In this document: positions 1 through 10,200 of the stretch, piece after piece
Layout: each line of letters opens with the position of its first letter
Position numbering within the stretch: the first letter of the stretch is position 1
Assembly: GCF_000003815.2 (NCBI RefSeq)
Contig: NC_049986.1
Location: forward strand, 10,402,369 to 10,466,368
DNA length: 64,000 bases
Direction of reading: 5' to 3'
Origin: Branchiostoma floridae
Lineage: Eukaryota > Chordata > Leptocardii > Amphioxiformes > Branchiostomatidae
Made by a program: the position numbers and the translations under genes
The notes under the pieces: generated by a model
What the model was told of the DNA's origin: nothing
What the model saw: only the letters and a program-made list of their open reading frames with translations
The model's database searches: none

Positions 1-2258
1 TGATAGGGAGTCCAAATTTCTTAGTGATTAGAGTGGCCACATGCCACAGGTAGTGCTAAGGTATCTAAGGTATCCTGAGGGGCAAAATTACTGTCTGAGA
101 GGTCACAGTTGAAAACTGTCATGCAAGTGACCTACTAGCATCCCTGGTCAATCAGGGTTTTATGCTTGCCAGGGGATCTGCTCCCAGTGTGAGTGAGTCC
201 AATCTTTTTAATCATTTTTGAACAGCGCATCCAAATTAAGACACCCCCTGGATAAAAGCCTGGATCAAAGGCACCTGACCAATGCCAAGGTATACAATGC
301 AGTGATCATGCGAGAAAGAACACAAAATCTCAATAATGTTACAACTTACAAGCACAGTATATCAACCTTTAGCACATTGAACTTGGCTGAACTCTGAAGT
401 ACCTGTTTGTCTATCACTTCTCTATATATTGATTAGGGGGTTTAGCCAGCACAAGAAAAAGGTGTTTCAGTGAGAATAGTATCCTTCAACTTCCTCTGGT
501 GAGTCTGGTCTGACTCTAGAGTCAATTCTACATTAGCAATAACTTATTGGCAATAAGGTATCTTTTGCCCTGTGTTCGAACATTTTGGAAATCTTTGTAA
601 CTGGAACAGTCTAAATGTGATTAGTAACTGATTAAAACTATTTATAACATCTGTGTGATGTTCTAAAATGTTTTCTACAGTATGCATACATGTTAGGAAC
701 ATTTCTAACAAATACATTACTTCTGTTAGTTTCTAAACTGTTCCAATATAGATTCATTGTTTGTGATCACATGTTTGAAAATGAAACAACATTGTGTAAC
801 TGGGTCAGTGGGCTGGGAATAGGGCCTTTACACATCCCTGCCAACCCCAATTTTTCCAATAAATATAAATATGTTCAAACATGTTCAATCTTTCATGTTG
901 AAGCTCAAACTTTAAATTACTTCTCCGTGACTCAGAAAGGACTCTACTGTCTTTCAGAATCAGACTGAGTTGGTGATCTGCTTGAAATGATGGGAGTAAT
1001 GTTGGATGTATTGACTTAGGGTGGAGACTGGAGGTATACAAACAAGCTTTTCTGTGTAACTTAACCAAAAATTAACTTTGCAAAACCTAATAAAAAAATC
1101 AAGATGGGTTAATCTAAAATCGCATCTTAGACTGGTCAACATAAAACTTGAAAAGAATTTTGTTAGCAGCGGCCAATTGTTCTTGCTCAGGAATGTAAAT
1201 ATTTTTGATCATAAATATTTTTTGCCGCCAATTTTTAGGTTCATCCTCAGGAATAGGGTTAGGGATGACAGGGTCATGAAATGTTATTCAGGTTGATCAA
1301 AGGTTCATCAAAAACTCTAATTGACAGGAGCATTATGTCAATAATGCCAAAAAATATCTAATTGACAGGAACATCCAGTCAATCGTGATGCACAAATGAT
1401 TCGGTATTGAAATCCTTCCAATAGTGCCCCCAATCATCATTATTGACGATAACATATTGTTAACAGTGCAAAACAAAAAATGTGCCAAAAACTTCCTGTC
1501 ACTAGATCAAAAATTCATTTCGGTATGCACATGTAGATGAGTATCTAAACACTTGTTCAAGATAACGTTTGAAATTAAAAAAAAAAACACATTTAGTTGA
1601 TCTTCAGTCGGCCACACCATGACTTTGGTGCAAAAAATTCATCGGCATCCACTTTGGTGCAACAAAAAAAACTTTGCAGAGTTTGCTACAAAATAATTTT
1701 TTCAAGGGATGAGGGTGAATTTGTAAGGAAACACATCCACATTTAAAAAGATAATTTCACCTGATTTGAATTGATTCTGCAATTTCTGTAACCCACACAT
1801 CTTTCAGTGTCATCATACAGTATTGTGTAGCATGCATATTTCCTTACATATCATATCATATCATATCATATCATCCACATGATCATGATGATGTAATCGG
1901 TACAGAGATACTGTACCAGTACAAGGACCAGCTGTAAACGCTGTGTGAGCACTTTAAAACTATCATGTTACAACATTTCATAAACGTGTCTAGGAATTGC
2001 TACAGTTGCGTAAAATGTACCTACGATGTTAGGAAAACGGCCAAGTTGACTTCCTGATAGTGATTGCTAGAGGAATCGTGGTGCGTCCATGGTTTTGTAA
2101 AGTTCCCCAAAACACCCGCATTATTTTACGCGCCAAAACAAAGCAATTTGTCGCCGTGCGTGCCACATGGCTAGCACTAAGTAAACAGGCCCGTTTACCC
2201 AACGCCAAGTCCACCTGTCGCCATAAAACTTTCAAAAAACATTTCTGTATCCTTTTAC
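1..2258. other. No gene recognised; upstream flank / UCK intron 1
   Basis: No convincing exon is seen on either strand. Because the UCK exon at 2259-2360 ends in a donor pointing to lower coordinates, this stretch should be its first intron, and the next UCK exon probably lies outside the window. Positions 580-860 resemble a dispersed repeat also seen at 44040-44235 (shared words include gggtcagtgggctggga). A short ATATC/ATCAT run lies near 1850-1875. Confidence 0.5.
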
Positions 2259-2360
2259 CTTTCCAGAGGCAGTGCCGCCAGCCACTCCGATGATAAAAGG
2301 CTTGCGATGGAGACCGTTTTTCACCCCGTTCCTGGTGCCCACACCATTACAGCCCGCCAT
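2259..2360 (-). CDS. UCK2: Uridine-cytidine kinase, first coding exon (partial)
   Basis: On the minus strand an ATG at 2360 opens 34 codons that end in a clean donor (GGAAAG then gtaaaag). The peptide is glycine/asparagine-rich and then runs FIIGVAGGTASGK, the Walker A P-loop of uridine-cytidine kinases, which normally continues with S. These cytosolic enzymes use ATP to phosphorylate uridine and cytidine to UMP and CMP in pyrimidine salvage. Human UCK1 and UCK2 have the same layout: a short variable N-terminus, then GVSGGTASGKS. The exon ends in phase 0 right after the P-loop lysine. The remaining exons are not in the window. The gene is head to head with TMCO1, as human UCK2 is. I cannot separate UCK1 from UCK2; a pre-duplication orthologue is likely. 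Confidence 0.85.
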
Positions 2361-2870
2361 CTTGTCCAATATGTGGGACGATTTCCGCAGGCTGAGGTAG
2401 GCCACATCTGATTAGTCAAACGTGATGGATCGATCAGCAATACCTTGTTGTGATTGGTCGAAGTGGTCCAACCTTCAGTCTTCTTACATAGCGGAGGTAG
2501 GAATCATCTGATTAGTCTAATGTAATGAGCTAATCGGCAATACTACGTTATGATTGGTCAGTCATCTGATGTTCTTAGATAGCTGTCATGCATTGCAAAG
2601 AGGAAATGCCAGATTTTCTTGCTTTGATAAAATGTTATAAAAGCACTTTAACCTTTTAGAATATATATCAAAGATCTTTCAGTAACTTGAACGTCAACGT
2701 TGAATAGTTGCTATTTCCTTGTTAGTATTTTTTGGACGAACGAGTTAAAATCTAAGCTGGCAGTCATAAATATACACAAGACAGCCATTTTTTTAGAAAA
2801 AAAAAATCGAGCGTGATTTCCTTGCTGTCGGCGTTTTCTTTGGAGCTGCAGCTGAAAGTCCACCAAAAAT
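2361..2870. promoter_or_regulatory. Bidirectional UCK/TMCO1 promoter with duplicated CCAAT boxes
   Basis: The 510 bp between the two divergent start codons contain a tandem repeat of about 67 bp, at 2392-2459 and 2492-2559, offset by 100 bp. Each copy ends in TGATTGGTC, an inverted CCAAT box of NF-Y type (ATTGG at 2453 and 2553). Paired CCAAT boxes without an obvious TATA box are typical of housekeeping bidirectional promoters. Transcription start sites cannot be fixed from sequence alone. Confidence 0.65.
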
Positions 2871-5785
2871 ATGCTCGCGGATACGCTTCTTATAGTTTTT
2901 ATATCCATATGTACAGCCTTGTTAGCTGAAGGTAAAGTAGTGGTCACCTTTGAGTTAATTCAGCGTTTCCTAATGCCGGTAATTACAAGTGTAACGTCGG
3001 TCTATATTTTAGTGGGAGGGGGGCGTAACACACTACATCTCAAATAGCAAATGTAGTTCCGAAAGAAACATTGATTTGCTGCGTATAACCTGCCACGGAA
3101 CCCAGTACCACAAAGGGTTAGTACAGTAGATTAATTTGTAACCAGCAGGAGATCAGATGTATGATTTTTTTTTTCGTGTGAAATTCAATTCAATTATCTC
3201 CATATTTCATTTTGCAGGCATTACATGGCTTCTTGTATACAGAACGGAGAAATACCAAAAACTCAAGTCTGAAGTGGAGAAACAGAGCAAGAAATGTAAG
3301 TTCTTGAAAAATTCATAAAAATGTCAATTGATTTTGCATACAATTTGAATGCTGTCGTTTTAAGAATCATTGATATGATCATTGAATGAATAATGATGAC
3401 ATTGTGATCTTCTTTATGATTTTTTTCAGTGGAAAAGAGAAAGGAAGCCATAGGTGAAGCAATAGACAAAACACAGAAGAGGAAACTAGGTAAAGTAGTT
3501 CATTGAAATGTCATTAGTATGATATGATACGATACTGAATACTGTAAATGCATTTAAGTTCGCGGGGATTTAATTTCGCGGTAGCACCATTCACTGTAGT
3601 CTCTTACTGTTATGGAAAATTTTCGCGGTGGTTTTAAATTCGCGGTGAAGCGGCCGCCGCGAAAGCCGCGAACATTAATCCACCGCGAACATTTCTGCAT
3701 TTACAGTACTAGTTTTGTTTGAAAAGTTGTCCATTTATGCTAATTCATGTTAGTGATGTTTTGATTTGTTTGTTTTTTCGTGTTCAGAAAAACAGGAGGA
3801 AAAGCTGAAGAACAACAACAGAGACTTGTCCCTGGTAGGTTATACTAATCAACATTTGAAATACAGAAAAAGCATATGACATGCTATGCAGTATACTTTA
3901 TAATGATAAAGTAGTTTTTTATTGTTAGGCCTTGAATGGCTTGATGATTTGATTGTAGGGATAACATCCATGTGCAACTTTTATTTGGCTGACTCTCTGT
4001 TCACAGCCAAGGGCTGAATTGCCATTAATTCATTATGGTTAAATTTTTTCCATTTTGTTAAAAAGTAGGAAATTAGTTGGATTTCCAGAATTCTATGCAG
4101 GCTGTCATGCTATTGGCTTGTGTTTACTGTATTTGCAAATGTTTTTGACATGAGAAGTTTTCTTCTTGTCACAGGTGAAGATGAAGTCCATGTTTGCCAT
4201 TGGGTTTTGCTTCACTGCCCTTATGAGTATGTTCAACTCCATGTAAGTAATGTTCAGCTCGGACTTCTGAATACATGTGACATCTCTTGTTGTCATTTGT
4301 GTTTATGGACTTGATCAATGCAAGAACAATCTTCTTGTCGTGTTTTTTTATGGTTTTGTTCATTGCAAGGCTACGCCAGACTAAAGTTTGGTTACAATAC
4401 CAATTACAGGAGCACTAAGAAAAACTCGTCTTGTTGTGTGTTCTTTGATATCTACTGAGCAATTTGACCTTCTTGGTATGCTTAGCGCTCCTCGTGTATT
4501 CCAAAAATATCTACAATAAAGGAAGGGTCTGCATGGGTTTAGTGTCATATTGTTTTACAAAACATACATCGTCTAAATCACTACAAGTGGAATCCCACAA
4601 ATGGTCGGCTGATTATGTATTTATTAATACGTTACCTAAAGAGACAGAGAAGCAAGCTCACCAACAAGGCTTTTGGGACCTTTACCTTACCTTTATATAT
4701 TTTTCTCTCTTCCAGATTTGATGGGCGTGTGGTTGCTAAGCTACCGTTCCTGCCCTTCTCCCTGCTGCAGGGACTGTCCCATCGTAACCTGATGGGGGAG
4801 GACTACACCGACTGTTCCTTCATCTTCCTGTACATCCTGTGCACCATGTCCATCAGACAGGTCTGTACACATGTCTTTTGCTGTTACAACTTCAGGGTTC
4901 TGGCCAGTTTCACTTCACTTTATTTATTTAACCAGGAATAATACAGCTCAAGGCAACCTAGACCTGTTTTTCAGGCAATCCTGTGCATATGTGCAAACTG
5001 TTTTTTCTTGTTGGACCAAGAAGGGTCAAGGGTCAGACCCAAGATGGCGCCTGAGCCTCCTGAATGATCTCCAGCTCTGGGATGTGAATCAGTCTCCATC
5101 ATCAGTGGAGGTCTTGAACTGCTTCAGTTTGTGTTTTTGGGCCTACCGTACTAAGAAAATAACTAGCAAAGCAGAGGAGAGTTGATAGTCATTTTTACTT
5201 AGTCTCTGCAGGGTTGACTGGTCTAAAACAGAGGCAGTTAGTTAGAATTTTTAAAACACAAATTTGATTGATTAATGTGCGAAAGAGATCTAGTTGGAGA
5301 ACAGTTTTTTAACCTAACTATGAATTGATATATTACAAATCAATTCATAGTCATATTCTAGTGACGCTGAAGAAGAGTAATTGATGTCACTCAAAACGTC
5401 TGGATGTAAATATCCGTTTTTTTATCCAGTTGTGGAGTTTGAATTGTATTTGAATTCAATCCATAGGTAGGATATAAAAACCTACTCTCCAACGAGATCT
5501 CTTTAGTCTCACTGATAAAAGGTAGCGGATTCTACCTAAAATGTCTGACCGTTTCCAGAATCACATCCAGTTGCTTGAGTAATTGCTATTTGGTGTATCT
5601 TATTACTTGGATGTCGATCCGCTTTATCAATGTATTTACTATGTAGATATGTATGCAGGCACATGATCTTTTTTCTCTGTCTTGTTTTACAGAACATCCA
5701 GAAGATGCTTGGATTTGCTCCATCCCGAGCAGCCAATAAGCAAGCAGGAGGATTTCTGGGCCCCCCTCCCCAACCTCCCAAGTAG
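2871..5785 (+). CDS. TMCO1: TMCO1, ER calcium-load-activated channel / translocon factor, 7 exons
   Basis: Seven exons join with matching phases: 2871-2931, 3218-3295, 3430-3489, 3788-3834, 4175-4242, 4716-4860 and 5693-5785, giving 183 residues (human about 188). The protein begins MLADTLLIVFISICTALLAE (first membrane segment). A charged coiled coil follows (about residues 30-85, including EKYQKLKSEVEKQSKK). Next come a second hydrophobic helix (MFAIGFCFTALMSMFNSIF), the conserved loop with PFLPFSLLQGLSHRNLMGED, another hydrophobic segment ending CTMSIRQ, and the tail QKMLGFAPSRAANKQ ending in a proline-rich stretch. TMCO1 belongs to the Oxa1/EMC3/GET1 superfamily, resides in the ER, has been described as a calcium-load-activated channel, and is part of the multipass translocon. 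All introns are GT-AG. Intron 3 holds a MITE and intron 6 a hammerhead-bearing element. Confidence 0.96.
3540..3708. mobile_element. MITE-1 copy 1 (TACTGTAAATGC inverted ends)
   Basis: The 169-bp element begins TACTGTAAATGCATTTAAG and ends CTGCATTTACAGTA, so the ends are inverted repeats. Inner arms rich in TTCGCGG/CCGCGAA also pair. It lies in TMCO1 intron 3. Related copies are at 9302-9497 and 16577-16783. Elements with this TIR are widespread in invertebrates. There is no coding capacity, so it is non-autonomous. Confidence 0.8.
5270..5505 (+). mobile_element. Penelope-like fragment with hammerhead-like core
   Basis: In TMCO1 intron 6 a short hairpin (CTATGAATTGAT / ATCAATTCATAG, 5319-5351) is followed at 5367-5400 by CTGAAGA, a GAGT/ACTC stem and AAAACGTC. 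This is close to a hammerhead core (CUGANGA, stem II, GAAAC, GUC) with one core change (G to A). The following taaatatccg...atccagttgt...gaattgtatttgaat is the same sequence as one arm of the palindrome at 11818-11918. Outer arms GAAAGAGATCT (5281-5291) and AGATCTCTTT (about 5494-5503) are inverted. Penelope-like retroelements are known to carry such motifs. Confidence 0.55.
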
Positions 5786-6600
5786 AAGTCATCATCACAA
5801 AGCTGAGGCTCCCCCACAGTCTATACACTTTCCCCAGGGGGTGGGGGCTCTGCTAAACTGAGCTGTTTAACCTTTTGTGGGGATAGCCTCAAACCAGCTG
5901 TCAGCCAATCAGAGAAACACCTAGGTGATGTCTTGAGACTAAGCCAATGCTCTATTGGCTGATGGCTTGTTAGAGGCCATGCACCGCAAAAAAGTGGAAA
6001 CCTCAGTCCGATTAAGCAGGCTCTGCATAGGAGATGACATCATCATCAGCATCCCATTGGCTGACCAGCTGCTGACCATATTTGGATATGTTGACCTGAT
6101 ATGGAGCAGCATACTAGTACTTTTAATTACTCAGCTGCCAACTGTCCTCTTTTTACATGTGTAATAGTTATTCACTTTATCTTGATAAATAACAAATACA
6201 ATAATATCATAAGATATGTGCCATTTTCTTTATCATTATTAAAATGGTCCTATATCAATGTACTGTTTGTTTGTTGTTATTTAAACATTAAACTAAAGTT
6301 ATGAAAGGTGTCAAAGAAAACAAAGTTAGGAGGAGAGAAAATGCTTTAAAAGCTTTTGTCTTACAGGCATCTTAAACATCATTAGAGTGTTGTTTTCTGA
6401 TAGATATTAAAGTAAGGTACAGTAATAACATAATAAATCCATACTACTTCACATTTTATTCTCAAAGGAAATGTATGCATGTACAGGGAATGCATGGATA
6501 AGGTCTGCATGGGGTTACTGAGTATTATAAGTTTTACAAACGCACATCTCCATGTGCAATAAACTGAAAAGCATATCGCATTTATGATTTTTTTCTCACT
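5786..6600 (+). other. TMCO1 3' UTR and downstream flank
   Basis: No coding exon is seen. Candidate poly(A) signals AATAAA occur at 6432-6437 and 6558-6563. Either could end the TMCO1 transcript. The sequence is otherwise AT-rich and unremarkable. Confidence 0.5.
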
Positions 6601-7182
6601 GTCTTTGTAGTATGTAGACCTGTCTTACATTAATTCCTGGATTTCTGCAGAACAAAAAGGTTAAGGTTAGTAAGGTGATGTTTTAGAATTTCAGATGTAT
6701 TCAAATTTCATTAAATTTGGCTTCTATCAATGATTTTGAATAAATATTAATCTATCGCAGGGTAGGACTTAGTAAACACTATCCAAAGACAATTCATGCA
6801 CTATATAATGGTTAACATCAATCAGGTAACACATAGTCCTGCCATATGAAAAAGAGGCCTTCTCAACATTTTCAAAGTGTACATACCTTGGAATTACTGA
6901 CTCTGTCTTGTTAAATTGCATTAAATCACTTCGAGTTCAAATCTATTCTATGTCTTTCTTGCGTGGTGGTATTCTGGCATAGGGGGAGAGTTGATGTTAA
7001 TGTTGAAGAGATTGAATTGTCTTTTAGTGGAAATTTGTTTCATAAAACCTGCTTTTGTACATTTTAACCGGGGTGGAAGGTGTTGGTGATAAAATTTAAA
7101 CTCCCCAATCATGAAACTTTACCCGAGAGGATTAAAGAACAGAACAATGGATTTTCTTTGGCCTCGACCTCCATGTTCTTGT
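6601..7182. other. TMCO1-DAXX intergenic spacer
   Basis: No exon, repeat unit or RNA gene is recognised in this AT-rich spacer. Confidence 0.4.
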
Positions 7183-7237
7183 CCAATCAGATCACGCTAT
7201 CTGTGTGACGTCACAGGGGCGAAGGTTACAGAACAGA
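7183..7237 (+). promoter_or_regulatory. DAXX proximal promoter: CCAAT box and palindromic CRE
   Basis: CCAAT occurs at 7183-7187. A full CRE palindrome TGACGTCA (CREB/ATF site) occurs at 7206-7213, 24 bp before the ATG at 7238. Both elements are compact and near the start, as in TATA-less housekeeping promoters. Confidence 0.5.
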
Positions 7238-10200
7238 ATGGCGGACGGTGGAGAAAGTGCAGAAATTGTCGTCCTGTCGTCTGATTCTGAGGAAAAACGC
7301 CTCAAATCCGAGCCGCACGCCAACGGCACCTCCCTTGACGATGCAACAGTGAAATCTGAACCTACTGGCGGTGATGGCGGCGTAAAAGTTGCTTCCAAAC
7401 TCTCTTTGAAGAGAAAACGAGAGATTTCGGGCACATCAAACAATGGCGAGAACAGCTCTGAAGATCCCACGTCTGTTTGCGCGCCAAACTCGGACGTTCT
7501 CTCTTCATCGACTGATCCAGTCGTAAAGGTAGGCTTCTTTTTATCTGGTGATTTCTGTTTGGGTCTTTGAATACCTTCCACCGGCGTTATTCTCTTCAAA
7601 TATTTGTAATACAACATTTCTGATTTTCCCCCCTCCCCGTACTTGAAACTGAAAGTATGTGATTGCACTATAAAAACAACAAAAAACATACCTTTGCCAA
7701 ATAAACCAGGTTTGTTATGTAGAATGATGTCTGTAGACAAATGCGTTACTCATTTCATTTTCTTTATAATTAAATGCTTGGAGTTGGTTTATAAAATTTC
7801 GGCATTTATTATGCAAATTAGATCCCAATTTATAATTAATTGATATCAAATTGTATCAAGCATTACTTAAGCTATCAGCATACCAAAAATCATGATGATC
7901 CTTTGATCCATTCTTGACTTATTCTCTTTCAAAGTCTTTAAATACACCTCTTACTCTCTTCCCTCTTTCTCAGTTACATATGTGACAACTTTGATGAAAG
8001 TAAGTTATAATGGAATGCAGTGGATTTATGAACTTTTCCTAATCAATTATGCAAATTAGCTGTTAACTTGCATAATAAGTATCACATTATATAAGTCTTC
8101 ATTTAGGCTATCTACATGCCGAAAATCATGACGATCCGTCAACACATTAATATTTTCTCATTAATTATGCAAATGAGATCATCATTTGCATGATAAATAT
8201 GTATTGACATTTCTCTCTTTCTCAGCTACATATGTGACAAGTTTTAAAGCCCTATCATGGAATGTAGTGAATTTATGAAATATCCTCATTAATTATGCAA
8301 ATTAGCTGTTGATTTGCATAATTGTTATCTCATTATGTAGGTCTTCACTTACGCTACCTACATACAAAAAACATGATGATCCGTCAACATGTTCATATTT
8401 TCTCATTAATTATGCAAATGAGGTCATCATTTGCATAATTGATATCTGTCGACATTTCTCTCCTTCCCAGCTACATATGTGACAAGTTTGAAAGTCCTAT
8501 CATGGAATGTAGTGGATTTATAATTTTTCCTCATTAATTATGCAAATTAGCTGCTGATTTGCATATTTAGTATACCATTATGTAAGTCATCACTCATTCT
8601 ATCTACATACCAAAAATCATGACAATCCGTCAACACGTTGTAGAGTTATTCTCATCCAAAGTTTGAAAGGAAACCGGCGCCTGCAGTTCCAAAAAAGCCG
8701 CTAGGGGGCCCAAACTCACAGCACTTACTCTCTGCCTCGAGGGCTATCTACCACTCAAAAATCATGATCACAGCATGTCCAGAACACGAGATATCAAAAA
8801 TTGAGGTTCTGCTGCAGTACCTTAGCAAGCCGCTAGGGGGCCCATTATCGAACTTGACCTTCGTTTTCCAGACCCCTACCCACCTACCAAATATTATCGG
8901 GATCCATCCAAGACTTCTTGAGTTATGCTGTTAACATACACACAGACACACACACAGACTCACAAGCCCAAAACATAACCTTAGCCATTCTGGCAAAGGT
9001 ACAAAGGTAAAAATAGACCTAGTGTAGACTGTCACTGTTCACTCTGGTACTGGCAGCTGTGCTGTACACAGTCATATTGCCTCAGAAAATATACCGAATA
9101 GTTTATTTAAGACATACATTTTAAGTTTTGGCTGCACATGAGTCTTCAACCAAAAACCTTTTTTTAACCTCCTTGCTAAACAGCCAGAAAAGAACAGAAA
9201 TTTGGATGGTACTTTATTGTTTATTTATTTAAATTGTTAGCTGCAACTGTCCGGGTGTCTGTGTGTTTTCTTAAAGAACTAGCTGACAGAATTACAGAAA
9301 TTACTGTAAATGCAGAAACTTTTGTGGTGGTTTAATGTGGCCACTTCACTGCGATCTTAAAACCCCCGCAAACATTTTTTAATGGCAGTAAGCGACTACA
9401 CCGCATTGTGTCACCGCGAACATAAACCCACCGCGAAAATTCCTTTTTCCCGCTACCGCGAAATTAAATACCCACGAAATTAAATGCATTTACAGTATGT
9501 TGAAATTTGAGACATCAGTTGAATATGCAAATCACCTGTGGTCTGCTGTAATAAGCATGTTCACGGTTCTGAGTATGTACATGGCATGAATTATGGGTAA
9601 TATGTCAAAGGTGAAGGCCCCTGAGACATCATGTCTGGACATTGTTACACAAAGTTACAAACCAAGACAATCGCCCAGACAAGAACTGTTTACAATACAA
9701 GTCAGGGGTTGTCGCCATCAATATATTACCCACAATTCCTGTTGTTGCCCATTACCAATAAACATTTGTGCAATAAAGATTGATTGATTAACTGATTGAT
9801 CTATGAACGTGTTCATACTAGACCTCTTCCAAACAGCCTAAACAAGAGTTCGGAGACCTCATACCACATGAAATATTCTGATTATGCAAATGACTTGCAC
9901 ATCTGCATTATTTATGCTAGGTTATATACACCTTTGAATAACTTACACAGGTCACAATGTTGACAATCCAATCATTTACTACATGTACTTAGATGAATTA
10001 GGACACATTAACACTTATTATTTGCATGATTGGTATCTGCTAATCTTCCACCTGTCACAAAATTCATATGTTACATGAATTTGAGTCCTATATTGAAAAA
10101 TACTGGAAATATAGATTTTCATTAATTATGCAAATTAAGTCAAAATTTGCATAATTTGCACTTTATTATGTACATCTGTGCCAAACATACCTATATGCTA

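Noticed and set aside
7192-7740. 182-codon minus-strand frame over DAXX exon 1
   Set aside because: No domain; it overlaps the recognised DAXX N-terminus and its splice donor.
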